Shown: positions 34,640 through 47,225 of the stretch, in pieces | How the letters are laid out: the number at the start of each line of letters is the position of its first letter | How positions within the stretch are numbered: position 1 is the stretch's first letter | Assembly: GCF_023856365.1 (NCBI RefSeq) | Contig: NW_026042713.1 | Span: forward strand, 1-64,000 | DNA: 64,000 bases | Reading direction: 5' to 3' | DNA from: Brienomyrus brachyistius | Taxonomy: Eukaryota > Chordata > Actinopteri > Osteoglossiformes > Mormyridae | Position numbers and translations under genes: made by a program | Notes under the pieces: model-generated | The model's input: only the letters and a program-made list of their open reading frames with translations | Databases searched by the model: none | What the model was told of the DNA's origin: nothing

Positions 34640-35700
34640 GCAAGATAAACACAAGAGCAACAATACAATACTACAGGACAAGACAGCGCAGTCAAGAACA
34701 CAGAGTGCAGCCAGAGCTAACCTGAATAGGGGCATCAAGGTTGCCAGGCAGGCAGAGAAACAGAAAATAGAGGTCTACTTCACATACAACAACCCACAGT
34801 GGGTGTGGCAGGGAATACAACACATTACAAACTTCAAAGGCAACAACACCGTCACTGTTAACAGCAACGCCCTTTTAGCAAAGGAGCTAAACAGCTTCTT
34901 TGCTCGTCTGGAGGAACACAGAGCAGACATAGCCACACTGCCCCCTCCCCCAATCTCCAGCACTCACAGACTCCCTCTGCAGGAACACCACGCGAGAAGG
35001 CACATTGCATCTCTAGGTGTGTGGAGTTTAAGACAAGGCAAGTGATGCTACGATAATATAATTCCTTGGTAAGACCCCACCTAGAATATTGTGTGCGGGT
35101 TTGGTTACCATACCTTAAGAAGGACATTGCTGCCTTGGAAAAGGTGCAACGTAGGGCAACGAGAATGATTCCTGGTCTTAGAGGAATGTCTAATGAGGAG
35201 AGGTTAGCTGAGCTGAATCTGTTTAGCCTCGAGCAAAGGAGACTAAGGGGGGACATAATCCAGGTGTTTAAGATTCTAACAGGTCTGGATGCTGTTCAGC
35301 CAAATGGCTATTTCAATGTTAGTTTAAATACCAGAACTCGTGGCCATAAGTGGAAATTAGCTGGAGAACATTTTAAAACGAATTTGATGAAGCATTTCTG
35401 TACACAGCGTGTAGTTAGAGTATGGAATAGTCTTCCTGTTATTGTAACACAAGCTAAAACCCTGGGTTCTTTTAAATCAGAGCTAGATAAGATTTTTGAG
35501 CTATTAGCTAAGTTCTCCTCAAAGGAGCTTGATGGGCCGAATGGCCTCCTCTCATTTGTAAATCTCTTTGGTTCTTATGAGTCAGCTTACAGAGATGAGG
35601 TCCAGAAACTGATAGGTTGGAGTTCAGCAAACAATTTGGCACTAAACAGCACAAAGACAAAGGAATCACTGACTTCAGGAAGGATGGAGGCGACACTGGC
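34640..35700 (+). pseudogene. Rex1-like LINE fragments flanking a CR1
   Basis: At 34640-35000 the frame reads VYFTYNNPQWVWQGIQHITN and LAKELNSFFARLEEH, the segment before the RT of Rex1-like LINEs. At 35580-35700 it reads SAYRDEVQKLIGW and LALNSTKTKE, a post-catalytic RT segment. The region between, about 250 codons of RT core, is missing and replaced by a CR1 fragment. It is a broken, chimeric locus. Confidence 0.7.
35005..35582 (+). pseudogene. CR1-like LINE 3' fragment
   Basis: The frame reads RPHLEYCVRVWLPYLKKDIA, EERLAELNLFSLEQRRLRGD and ARTRGHKW-type sequence, the CR1 post-RT region also seen at 9.2 and 47.7 kb. The 3' end GGTTCTTATG is the CR1-type terminal motif. It lies inside Rex1-like sequence in the same orientation. 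Confidence 0.75.
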
Positions 35701-36720
35701 CTGCCTAGATGGATGGATGGATGTTTTTATTGACATTGTAAGTACAATGAGATTTAGTTTGGAACGCGCCAGCAGCTACACAGTATATTTACAATTATAT
35801 AGATTGTGAGGCATAAAATAAGGTGTGAGTAATATAACATAACGACATAATATAAGTAATCATTAATTAATCATTACAGATGGTATGAGGTGTGAACCGC
35901 TAGGCTGCTATGGCATGTTTGGTATCAAACCGATGGAAAATCACTCCAGTTTCCAAATCTGGTCAGTGGTTACCACGAAAGTGAATATATCAAAAGTTAC
36001 ACCAGCCTAACGAAAATCATCAATACAAGGGAAATCACTCTGGTCATAAATCTCAAAAGGACTGATACAGACCCCCTTCCGAAAGCCCGCCAAATGGATG
36101 GTCAGCCATTGGTCCAGGAGTCGAATTCCTGGTCACTCCTATTCACGAACTTTACACTATAAAACCTGGCACCTCAGAACAAAGCCAGGAGAGGAGAAAC
36201 AGAAGGGAGGAGAAAACAAAAGACCATCAGCACGAAGAGAGGCAGAGAACATCAGCCCAAGAGAAGAGAAGCCCACAAGAAGCCCTCCTGAAGCCTATCA
36301 GTGAAGACCCAGCTGGACAGAGAACTGCAACCAAGCCCAAGCTTCACCAGGAGAGGGAATCAGAGGGGCTCCACTCCAACAACCGCTGCAAACACCGCGC
36401 CTCCCTGAGTGCCATCACCCATCAGCTCATCAGCCTCCGCAACCAACTGCCAAGACCCCCCCCCCCCCCCACTCTGCAACCAAGTAAACAAACTTCCTTT
36501 CATTTATAACAACCTAAACTCCTATTCACCTGCTATATTACTTTAGGACAGTATTTCCACAAATTGCTTGCTTTGCAGAACAGTATTTTCCCTTTTAAGG
36601 TTACTCATTTTAAATCTGGTCATTGCATTTTCATGATTACATTGTTTGTGTCCACTCCGTTATTTCGTGTTTATTGTTTGTTAGGTGTAATGTCTGTCTT
36701 ATGTTAGTTATAGGAATAAA
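35701..36720. other. LTR-like or promoter-like sequence, unclassified
   Basis: ACTATAAAAC near 36157-36166 is a TATA-like motif, followed by a purine-rich leader and a poly-C run near 36460. Near 36710 GGAATAAATG is a polyadenylation-like signal. No paired LTR or target duplication was found. The 36610-36711 part recurs at 40362-40455. Confidence 0.3.
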
Positions 36721-37784
36721 TGCATGTCTTTTACACAACTTCAGCCTCCGTTCATTGAGTGCTCACAAGAATCCCTGCCTGTGCGATCTACGCTCTGAAA
36801 CCTCAAATTCGCCTGAAATATCGCGAGACTCTCTCTCATTGGCCGTGAGGGGAGCTTCGCTACCGATCGTTTACATTACCTGGTGACGCAGCTCGTTGGA
36901 CAAGCCTTCTATTCTAACCCAGGTTATTACGTGATACTGGTTATTAATGAGTTCCATTTAAGTCACACATTAACAGACTCACGGTGTTTCGCAATTGAGT
37001 TTGAGCCGACCATTCAGCATAAAAATTGGTTAATAATCACAAGGCACAAGGTTTAAACTTATTCTGAGCACACAATTTAAACTTTTTATGACCGAACGTG
37101 CAGTGAAGAAGCGCTACTGTCAACTGGTTGCAAAAGTCGCACTCATGGCAATCTGAAGGCATTTAAGCGGGATCATATGGGCTTATTATAGTTATTTTTA
37201 TTTCTATTATTAGTAGTTATATTATTTTGTTTTATTTTCGGTGATTTCATTGTAGTTCTTTCGTATTAAACTGCAGTAAACTTTAACCCTATGTCTGACG
37301 AGATTCTCAGATGTAGCGCTTTGTTTCCAGGTTCAATTCGGACGAGTGTCTCCGTTTCTATATATCCTGGGAGAGATCTCTCTATTAGCGAACGGGAATA
37401 CTTGTTATGAGGTTCTAACCTAAATTATGTTGCGCTTGGACATAAGACCGATAGCTTAGTTACCTATCAGGATCATACTCGTATGTGTGTGCCTGCTTTA
37501 GACAAAGCAAGTTTAACACAACTTTGCGCTGTGAGCCAAGTGTGTGTCATTTAGAAATTGGGAGTCTCCTGTGCTTGAGACCCGCCGTGGTTAAGCACCA
37601 TTTGCGACGAGATATAGTGCACTCACAATTTAAATCTGTCGCCGTAACGCGTGCGCCGTCTCGCTTCAGTAATTGTTTTAAGGGGTTTTATACTGTGCAA
37701 GGCACAGAAGAAGGCCACAAGCAGCATGCGCATGCATTAAATGTGTGTGTCACTCATCTAGCGTCGGCAACCGCCTAGCTATAT
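36721..37784. other. No supported gene
   Basis: A TATCGCGAGAC motif occurs at 36818-36828. The open frame at 37485-37778 has no recognised domain. Confidence 0.4.
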
Positions 37785-39475
37785 CTTTGGTTACCTCTAG
37801 TGGTCAGGCATAGAACTACCACTCCATTTCGAAATTGCGCCTCTAGTGGCCAGGCATAGAACTACCACTCAATTTCGATATTGCGCCTCTAGTGGCCAGG
37901 CATAGAACTACCACTCCATTTTGATATTGCGCCCCCGGTGGTCAGGCATAGAACTACCACTCCATTTCGATATTGCGCCCCCGGTGGTCAGGCATAGAAC
38001 TACCACTCCAGTTCGAAATTGCGCCTCTAGTGGTCAGGCATAGAACTACCACTCCATTTCGAAATCGCGCTTCTAGTGGTCAGGCATAGAACTACCACTC
38101 CATTTCGATATTGCGCCCCCGGTGGTCAGGCATAGAACTACCACTCCATTTCGAAATTGGGCTTCTAGTGGTCAGGCATAGAACTACCACTCAATTTTGA
38201 AATTGCGCTTCTAGTGGCAAGCCATAGAAGTACTACTCCATTTCGAAATCGCGCCTCTAGTGGTCAGGCATAGAACTACCACTCCATTTCGATATTGCGC
38301 CCCCGGTGGTCAGGCATAGAACTACCACTTCATTTCGAAATTGCGCTTCTAGTGGTCAGGCATAGAACTACCACTCAATTTTGAAATTGCGCTTCTAGTG
38401 ACAAGCCATAGAACTACTACTCCATTTCGAAATCGCGCCTCTAGTGGTCAGGCATAGAACTACTATTCCATTTCGAAATCGTGCCTCTAGTGGTCAGGCA
38501 TAGAACTACCACTCCATTTCGAAATTGCGCCTCTAGTGGCCCGGCATAGAACTACCACTCAATTTCGATATTGCGCCTCTAGTGGCCAGGCATAGAACTA
38601 CCACTCCATTTTGATATTGCGCCCCCGGTGGTCAGGCATAGAACTACCACTCCATTTCGATATTGCGCCCCCGGTGGTCAGGCATAGAACTACCACTCCA
38701 GTTCGAAATTGCGCCTCTAGTGGTCAGGCATAGAACTACCACTCCATTTCGAAATCGCGCCTCTAGTGGTCAGGCATAGAACTACCACTCCATTTCGATA
38801 TTGCGCCCCCGGTGGTCAGGCATAGAACTACCACTCCATTTCGAAATTGGGCTTCTAGTGGTCAGGCATAGAACTACCACTCAATTTTGAAATTGCGCTT
38901 CTAGTGGCAAGCCATAGAAGTACTACTCCATTTCGAAATCGCGCCTCTAGTGGTCAGGCATAGAACTACCACTCCATTTCGATATTGCGCCCCCGGTGGT
39001 CAGGCATAGAACTACCACTCCATTTCGAAATTGCGCTTCTAGTGGTCAGGCATAGAACTACCACTCAATTTTGAAATTGCGCTTCTAGTGACAAGCCATA
39101 GAACTACTACTCCATTTCGAAATCGCGCCTCTAGTGGTCAGGCATAGAACTACTATTCCATTTCGAAATCGTGCCTCTAGTGGTCAGGCATAGAACTACC
39201 ACTCCATTTCGAAATTGCGCCCCCGGTGGTCAGGCATAGAACTACCACTCCATTTCGATATTGCGCCCCCGGTGGTCAGGCATAGAAGTACCACTCCATT
39301 TCGATATTGCGCCCCCGGTGGTCAGGCATAGAACTACCACTCCATTTCGAAATTGCGCTTCTAGTGGTCAGGCATAGAACTACCACTCAATTTTGAAATT
39401 GCGCTTCTAGTGGCAAGCCATAGCAGTGCCACTCCATTGAAATTGCACCTCTAGTGGTCCGCCATAGTAGGTTAA
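37785..39475. repeat. 46-bp minisatellite with 690-bp higher-order period
   Basis: There are about 37 units. The consensus core CTCTAGTGGTCAGGCATAG is followed by AACTACCACTCCATTTCGA. Each unit contains the inverted pair AGTGGT...ACCACT. The variants are GCCTCTAG, GCTTCTAG and GCCCCCGG before TGG. The block of 15 units starting at 37841 is repeated from 38531, exactly 690 bp (15 x 46) later, with the same order of variants. Units at the right edge are the most diverged. Confidence 0.95.
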
Positions 39476-40248
39476 CAACATCTGAGTTGGGTCTCTGGTG
39501 GTCAACTGCGGTGATACAACACGCATAATTGGACACACAGGTTCTTGCCTGAAAGCAGGAATCAACTTCACAGACTAAATCAGTTTGATCACAATACATT
39601 AACATCCAATTAGGTTATTGTTGCATAACTAATTGATGTTTACAATTGAATAAGAAACACAATTCATTTGGTTTGATTCCCGTTTAACCTTTTTGATTTA
39701 TTTTAGGTTTTATTTCACCTTATGCTTTCATTCATTCCATCTCCCCCAACAAGGGGACTTGCATAGAAGTTCAACCACTATTAACAACAGTAAACCAGTT
39801 ACGTACACAATCCCATCAGGAAGTCGTTTGGATGTGATCAGTTGAGCCCTTCGGGTGCTGGGTGCTTACCATTCGCTCTCTGTTGGTTGAGCTTGTCTGT
39901 GGCTCTGCTGTCACTGCTTGTGATCGTACAGTTTGTCAGAACCGAAGGGGAGTTCTCAGCAATTGGATGCCCAAAAGCGTGTCAGCCCGGCTACACCCAC
40001 TGACTCATTACGGGCAAGGCTGACAGGTACCTCAGGCGGTCATTACAACTTTTGAGCAGGACTTCGTTTAGGGTGAGTTCTGAGAACGGCCCTAGCTTGG
40101 ACTCTCACTAGGGTGGGTGATACCTGAAGGCAATTTTGCCAGCCGATAAGCTCCACCTGGGTTGTCTCAGTTGTGCATACAGAATACGCCCTTCCAAGTT
40201 AACATTGCTGGGGATCGGGGGAGTGGAAGCCGGACTCAGGCTTGCTTG
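39476..40248. other. No supported gene
   Basis: This is unique-looking sequence between the minisatellite and a CR1 fragment. Nothing was recognised. Confidence 0.4.
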
Positions 40249-40454
40249 GCTGGGAGAATGATTCCTGGTCTTAGAGGAATGTTTAATGAGGAGAGGTTAG
40301 CTGAGCTGAATCTGTTTAGCCTCGAGCAAAGGAGACTAAGGGGGGACATAATCCAGGTGTTAAATCTGGTCATTGCATTACATTTTTTTTGTATCCACTC
40401 CTTTATTTCGTGTTTATTGTTTGTTAGGTGTAATGTCTGTCTTATGTTAGTTAT
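40249..40454 (+). repeat. Chimeric copy of parts of the 35-36.7 kb region
   Basis: 40249-40361 matches a CR1 segment at 35161-35270, and 40362-40454 matches 36610-36711. The join falls at a short TTAA overlap. Either this is a partial duplicate that has lost about 1.3 kb, or two repeats lie side by side in both places. Confidence 0.6.
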
Positions 40455-40594
40455 ATCCATCCATCCATTTTCCAAACTGCTTATCCTACTGGGTCGCGGG
40501 TGGTCCGGAACCTATCCCGGAATGTGGAATGGGCACGAGGCAGGGAACAATCCAGGATGGGGGGCAGCCCATCACAGGGCACACTCACACACAA
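40455..40594 (-). mobile_element. SINE 3' fragment
   Basis: This is a reverse-oriented tail part of the common SINE (ATGGATGG tail, GCAGTTTGG, CCTGGATTGTTCCC on the minus strand). It is truncated before the central domain. Confidence 0.8.
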
Positions 40595-41345
40595 ATCGTG
40601 ATTATATTATTGCACTATACTGTATAAATAAAAAGTAAACTTAATACCAGTTGTGGTAATAAAGTGCACAGAGAGTAAGAGAGAGTAGGGTTTCACATAA
40701 ACGTATGTTCATTAGCATTTAGTATTCTGATGGCTTTGGGGTTAGAAGCTCTTATTAAATCTGGTTGTTCTGCAATGCATACTGCGGTAACGTTTACCAG
40801 AGGGCAGAAGTTCAAACATCTCATGTGCTAGGTGCGTGGGATCTTTTTTAAATATAATTATGCATATGTAGAACTAGGGATATGATCCTGTTAAGTATGA
40901 TAGTTCTGTCTCATTATTGCAGGATCGACATCCATAGTAACTGTGGTGATCTATCCATTTGTGTGCATGTCTGTGTGTGTGTGTGCGAGCGGGTATACCT
41001 ATCCTACCCCATAGCGTGATAAATACCTGTTTTTTTTTTCCCTTATGGGGACCACGAAACTGAAAACCAGGAAAACTCTATTTTATAAAAATCTGTGACT
41101 GCTGTGGAAAAACTAAAAATGCAAAACCTCTTTTATTTTGCTTGGTTACTTATGGTTATGGTTAGGGCAGGGTGGGGGTTAAGATTGTCATAGTTAGCGT
41201 TAGCATTTATCCAATAGAAGTCAATGAGCGGGCCCCATAAGGATAGGTATACCCTATGTGTGTGCATGTGTGTGTTTGTCCCATATTGCCTGGGCTTCAG
41301 GATACCTCATAACCCGGAACTTCATCAGAAGTAGTTAGAAAATGG
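40595..41345. other. Dispersed-repeat-like sequence, no gene
   Basis: 40650-40870 resembles a fish dispersed repeat with CAGAGGGCAGAAGTTCAAAC. The rest is not recognised. Confidence 0.35.
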
Positions 41346-41398
41346 ATGAATGGATGGATGGATGGATGGATGGATGGATGGATGGATGGATGGATGGA
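41346..41398. repeat. (ATGG)n microsatellite
   Basis: About 12 tetranucleotide units, possibly the expanded tail of a lost SINE. Confidence 0.95.
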
Positions 41399-41774
41399 CA
41401 GATCAATAAAAGTACAGAACATCCATTTTACAAAGAACCATCAACACTAAATGTATGCACTGGTCATGCTCCTGGAAATTAAACTTCTTTTCTGAAAAGC
41501 AGCATGTTCATAAATTAGCTGCTGTTATACCTTGGGGGAACAAATGCAGATGAAATTGTAAAACAAACTGCAGTGGCAAAACAGTTCTGGCTGCCTGTGC
41601 TGCCCTGCCTGCCCGCCCTCCTGCCCATTACGTCCTGCCTGTGCCACCCTCCTGCCTGCCCTCCTGCCTGTTTACGTCTTTCCTGTGTGCCCTGCTGCCA
41701 GTTATTCTGTATTTACATCCGGACTTAACTAATTGAACCATATAAACCATATAAATCAGGACTTTGTTAACGTG

Positions 41775-41990
41775 ACTTCTGACCTGTGGAGGATGGGCTC
41801 CCCCTTTCACTCTGGTTCCTCCAAAGGTTTCTTACTATGACTGAGTTTATCCTTGCCAATGTCGCTTTCTAATTTTTCAGGCTAGATCTTGCTCACTGGG
41901 ACAATTGGGCAGGGACAAAGTAAAGTGCTTTGAGACAATGTAAGGCTATGAAAATGTACTATACAAAATAAAGTGAATTGACTTGAGTAA
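41775..41990 (+). mobile_element. L2-like 3' UTR fragment
   Basis: GGAGGATGGGCTCCCCCTTT and AAAGGTTTCTTAC are followed by ACAAAATAAAGTGAATTGAC, the 3' end of a fish L2-type LINE. Confidence 0.65.
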
Positions 41991-43838
41991 TGTGGCACAA
42001 AGCAACCCTTCTTTGCCACAGGAAATGTCTGGTGCAATTTCTTTTTTAATTGTACATGTCAATTGCATAATACCCTAAACTAATTCATTATTATTTCTAT
42101 TATTATCATCATCATCAGTATTTCATTAGTATTCCATGGTATTTAGATTTTTCAGGAATCAGTGTGTGTACTGTATACTTTTTAATTTATTTGCACTATG
42201 TGTAGTGTCTCTGCAGCTGTATATACTTGCTGCATTATGCACAAGAACTTCCCTCAGGCATCAGTATAGTTAATCAAATGTAATATTTCTTGCTTGTTTA
42301 TTAAGTTGTTTTAGGTATTTTGTGTGTTCCACTTAATTTAGTGTAATTAGTCCTAGTTGACTCAGGTTTAGTTAGATTTTTCCTTCTGTTGTTCCTCTGC
42401 ATCATGCTACTGTCATAAAATTTCAATGTCTTACCTAACTTAAGAGTTTTGTGCATTGTGTTTTGGAGAGAAAGAAATCATTACTTTTTTTCTTTAGATT
42501 CATCCACTGATTCTATCACCTATGACACATTCCCCCTGAATATTTGTTTGTTTATTTATGTATTTGCTTGGGGGATGGAATTAACAAACAGAAATAACTG
42601 AATGAATCAGGGTAGTGAAAAACATTTATAAACTTATCATTTTGGTATTGGTACGATCCTGTTCTGGTTAGTTAGCCGAGGGAGTAAATCATCCGGAGTT
42701 TCATCTCTCAATCTCCTCCTACACCCACTCAGCATCACAGTATGGACTCCCCAATGCAACTGATCTGCACGTATTTGTACTCTGGGAGGAAATTGAAGCC
42801 CCCATAGGAAAAACTCAAAGCCTACAGACATATGCACAAAACCAGGGGACATGCTCAGTTCTGCAGGCCTGGAAGTGTGAGAGAAGGCTATTTATTGAGT
42901 TTCCCCTCTGCCCCTGGTAAAGATGAAACATGCACAAGTCATTAAACACACATATACTTACATGAAAGTCTGACTGATACTGGAGCTTCCAGTGCCCGTA
43001 AACCAGGTACTGGGGTACTCCATTTCCTTCTTGATAATTAGCGCCATTGAAAAAAAAACGGTGCCTTTCCTAATATTAACTGACTCTCAGACAAATGTAC
43101 TGCTTGAAGACCCTGCCACTATTCGCATTTTCCAGCAGGAGTCACAAATCTTCATTGCATTCAGTTTATTCTCAGATGAGCTCATGCATGTTTCTATGTG
43201 CATCTTTACACTTAAACAAATACAGCTAACCTCTGTTGTTATATTCCATATATATTTGTCGTGACTGGCCTTTTTTCTCAAATGATGGATTTCTGAAACT
43301 AAAACTGACAGTATTCTAAAATATTTATATTGCCACATCATCGACACATGTTCTAATATGACATAGCATTCCCCTGGACCATAGTGCGACTTAGAGACAA
43401 GATATAACATGCCCTTCACGGTAAAACACTAGATAGGTGCAACACTTAATGTCAACGTTGTCAATGTCAATGTTGACTTAATGTCAACGTTAAATTCATG
43501 GATTCGCAAATTAAGTAACACGGTTACAGTACAAAAACGAGCAGAGCTGTGTATGGCATGACTATCTCGCGGCGGCGACAAAATATGCTTATCCTTCTAA
43601 TTATTCAGAAGAAAATATATTTGCAAGCACAGCCGTTCACGGCTTCCGTACAAAAAGCTGTCACTACGCTACAGGAAGAATACACGACCAATATAGGATT
43701 TACACAAGTCTGCTTCTTTTGTTTTATTTAGTAACAACTTTCACAAAAATTGACAGCAATACTGCTAAAAGTGCAGATCTGTTGCCAAATTAAATAAACA
43801 AAGAAATTAATCATAAAAATATTCAAAGTATATACAGC
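41991..43838. other. No supported gene
   Basis: AT-rich, with scattered short open frames and no motif. A small cluster of TGTCAACGTT and AATGTTGAC words at 43445-43495 forms short direct and inverted repeats. Confidence 0.4.
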
Positions 43839-43982
43839 CAGGGGCGCCGCTAGCAATTTTGGGCCCTATGACAAAATATGAGGTTGGGCCCCCCTATCAC
43901 ACCCATTCAGATCTCTGGGGGCCCCTAAAGGGCGTGGGCCCTTAGAATTGTCCCAACTTTCCCCCCCTTAGCGGCGCCCCTG
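43839..43982. mobile_element. hAT-type MITE with perfect 8-bp target duplication
   Basis: A 144-bp element with TIRs CAGGGGCGCCGCTA. Identical TATACAGC flanks it at 43831-43838 and 43983-43990. No coding capacity. Confidence 0.85.
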
Positions 43983-44523
43983 TATACAGCTAACCATTTC
44001 CAATCGAAAAGTACATACAAGTCTCCAATATAAGTTATACAATGGAGCGCAGATAAAACTTTTAAATAGTAATTAACCAAACTATATAAAGAATACAAGT
44101 TTGAATACAGGTAATTTGTATAAATTTTACTGTGTTCAGACTGAAAAATCAGCACCAGCCTTACACACATTGCAGTTCTGCTTTTTTCTTCTTTTAGCAT
44201 AATTACCCGTTTCACGTTCACGAGGCAGAAGATCCCTGCAAATGTGAAAATTCACAAGTAACAGGCACCATTAACCTCAAGCCATAACAGTCTGCTAGCC
44301 TGAACAATAGCAAACTCTATGTATTACCAATTATTACGCAGGTTGTCACTTTATCAAATCATGACTGTTACTAAGAAGTGGGAGTGAAACGCGTGTCACG
44401 AGATCTCGCGATATTACAACATGACGAGATTTCTCGTTGGAGCGAAAAGCCGTTTCACGAATGCGCTGCAAATGAGCTGCTGTAAATATGTCGGCATCTG
44501 ACTAAATTACTATAGTAGATACC

Positions 44524-44703
44524 CCAGACACTTTTGAATCTTTTGTGTGTCAGCATTTCGGGTGCCCGGCGGAAAATATAAATGGCGAAAGGGAGACAGA
44601 CAAAACACGAACCATCTGTAAGGACTGTAGAAAGCTAATGCCGCACACAGCGGCTAATGCTACTACTAACTACTATGCAAAGCCATTTGCAGCACCATCA
44701 TAG
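44524..44703 (+). pseudogene. BED zinc-finger exon remnant of a hAT-type gene
   Basis: The frame reads FESFVCQHFGCPAEN, then KTRTICKDCRKLMPHTAAN and TTNYYAKPF. This is the BED finger layout (aromatic start, Cx2C, then a Thr-Thr-Asn segment), but the final zinc ligands are lost (AKPFAAPS then stop). The upstream sequence holds GATCTCGCGATATT at 44402-44415. A hAT transposase or ZBED-like gene is the likely source. Confidence 0.5.
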
Positions 44704-45892
44704 CTCTTTATTTAAATTCACTGCACCGGTGAAGAAAACATTTTTAAAAAAATGTTATGTTTATTATTGGGTGCTTTCCACTTCATGCACCCACATACAG
44801 CGCTAGCTTAAAGCAATGCATTCTGGTCCTGACGCAATGCATCATGGTTATATTTTTTATCGCCCGTTGCATTACGTCACCATGTCACATGGTACCAAAA
44901 CTCCGCGAGAGCAAGACACATCAGGCAGCACCTCTTAGCAGGCTGCACAGGCTGGATCCGCCTCCATTACGACACAACTTTGCCCTTATTGGCTTAAGAT
45001 TTTAGTTACATACATGACGTTTGTATATCTGCTATTTCTCCCGAGAAGCAGGTAAAGCGGTAACTGCTTTTCAATTAATTTACTTGGTAAAATTAAATTT
45101 AAATAAATGATATGAATATTGTAATAGTACTCGTGAGCTTTGTTTGTTGTTAGTTACTGTAATGTTGCGCTGCTTTATTTGTTTAATCGTCTTGTCTGTG
45201 AAGACATTCAAGTTAATCAAATAAGAACTGCACTGTACACTGTACATGACCATAAAAACTTTGAATCCTTGAAATAAATGTTTTTGATCTTTTCCTTGGC
45301 AGTTATCTTTTTACACAGGGCCTCTATGTACACAATAGTTATTTTTTTCACGACTAACAGTATGGATCAGGAGTTGGTTATTGTAAAAGAAGTAATGTGC
45401 ATGCAGGTGATATTTGTATAGATTTATATTTACCCCTAGGTGATAAGTTTGACAGTCATTTCTTTTACCGTTTGGCCTCTCGGTTGAACATAATAGTGGC
45501 GCGAGCAGCTCCACTTGGTTTTTTAAAAATACTCAGCCATGAACTTTTGGTGAACTCAGGTGAATCCCTTCCTTCAGTAGTAAACCTTGGTAGTTTCAGC
45601 CGTTTACACATTGTCTCACTAAAAGGTTGATAATATATTTGTCCTTTTACATAGTGATAAAATATACGCGATAAAAATGTGAATATTCATAGATTCAGGA
45701 CTAACAAAGTAGCTAACAGAAACTCAGACTAACAAAAGGTGCAAATACATACTCAGTTGGTTCCATTGTGTTGATTACATTATAATGTTTACATTGTAAT
45801 GATTATATCATGGATATTTGGCATACTTTTTATAAAATCGTAATTCTTATATTCTGCGTTATATAGTGCTAAATAATATTCCATAGATGGAT
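44704..45892. other. No supported gene
   Basis: No domain or repeat was recognised. Confidence 0.4.
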
Positions 45893-46100
45893 GGACTTTA
45901 TTAATCCCCGTGGGGAAATTGTGTTTTTTATGTCTCCCTCAACTTACTCTTTGTGGAGTAAGTTGTCCGCGAAGTGCAGCTACCTGTTGGGGCGCCCAGG
46001 GAGCTGGGGGTTAAGGGCCTTGCTCAAGGACCCACAGACGTGCTGAGGCTGGGTTAGTTTCAACTGGTGACCTCATTACAGGCACAAGGACTGACCCCTG
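45893..46100 (-). mobile_element. Second SINE family, copy 1
   Basis: The minus strand has AGGCCCTTAACCCCCAGCTC and an ATTAATAAAGTCCATCC tail, as in another fish tRNA-derived SINE. The B box is eroded (GTTGAAACTAAC). The partner copy is at 62481-62705. Confidence 0.6.
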
Positions 46101-47225
46101 CCCCCCAACTGTGTATGAGTAGCATTTATGCTGTTTCTTGAGTGTGAGCTAGTACATAAACCAGCTAGTGCTCACCATTGCAAAAATACTCTAGCTTTCT
46201 GTCATACACATTTTTTTATTTTCTTACATTGTCCGTTTTTGTTCATAGTCTGTAATATTCTGAATAACGACAATGTAGAGGAAAAACAGATTAAATTCTC
46301 CTTGTTTGTAATTTCCCCATGTAATCCACTGCCTTGTGGTAAGAGGTGCAAAAGTCAGACGCGTTGAATGATGAGGATACGATATTGAGTTTAGTTCTTG
46401 AGAGGATTTATTCATATGATATTTTAACACACAGTACTTTGAACTGGTTTGTTTGGCGCAAAAGGGCCGATATGCAGACACCATCACACATGGCAAATAC
46501 GGTCAATGACTGTTTCACTTTGCACCTTCAGCCCTGAGCCGCGTAATCTCAGCACCTTTAATAACAACCATTGCTGCCTCCTACAGGTGGGAATACACTT
46601 AGACAATAGTAAATATCACTAAGGCAGGCAAGTACCTCTCGTTTCAAGTGTTGCAATACTATATAACATTATATTATAAACAATAAATACGAATAAATAA
46701 AAACATTAAACAAATAAACATAATCAATAATATTCATGAATAATTATGCTTAATATACAAATAAAAGAATAGCTCCTGCAGATGATTTCAGATAACTACT
46801 GGAACAATGAGTTCTGGAGGGGAGCAAGCTCTGTTACATGCTATAGAAATGTTGATCTGATTCCTTTCATTATCAGATTGTTACCACTGTTAAAAACCAC
46901 AGATATTGTATTCTGATTGTATGCATTTCCTTATTAGGGCATGTCAGTTACTTCTGTTAAAAAATCCGTTTATTCTGACGTCGTAAATTTCCTGATCAGA
47001 GTTTACCCTCTTTAAAGTGATGGAGGTCCACTTGTGCGAAAGATACATCGATATGCATATGAGATTTCGTTTGTGCCAAAAATATGTAAATAGCACACAG
47101 TCCATGTCGACTGAGCATGTGACAAAGAATTTTTCTGTGACAATTCTATTTTGTCAATGAGTTTGTCTGTGGAGCCCCTGAAGGGACCTAATGGTGTCCG
47201 CTAATTAGATACCCAGAAATAAACT
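46101..47225. other. No supported gene
   Basis: AT-rich with short open frames only. The last 100 bp may be a leader of the gag-like sequence. Confidence 0.35.

Noticed and set aside
37785..39475. CRISPR-like regular repeats
   Set aside because: Repeats are contiguous 46-bp units with no unique spacers, in a vertebrate genome. It is a minisatellite.
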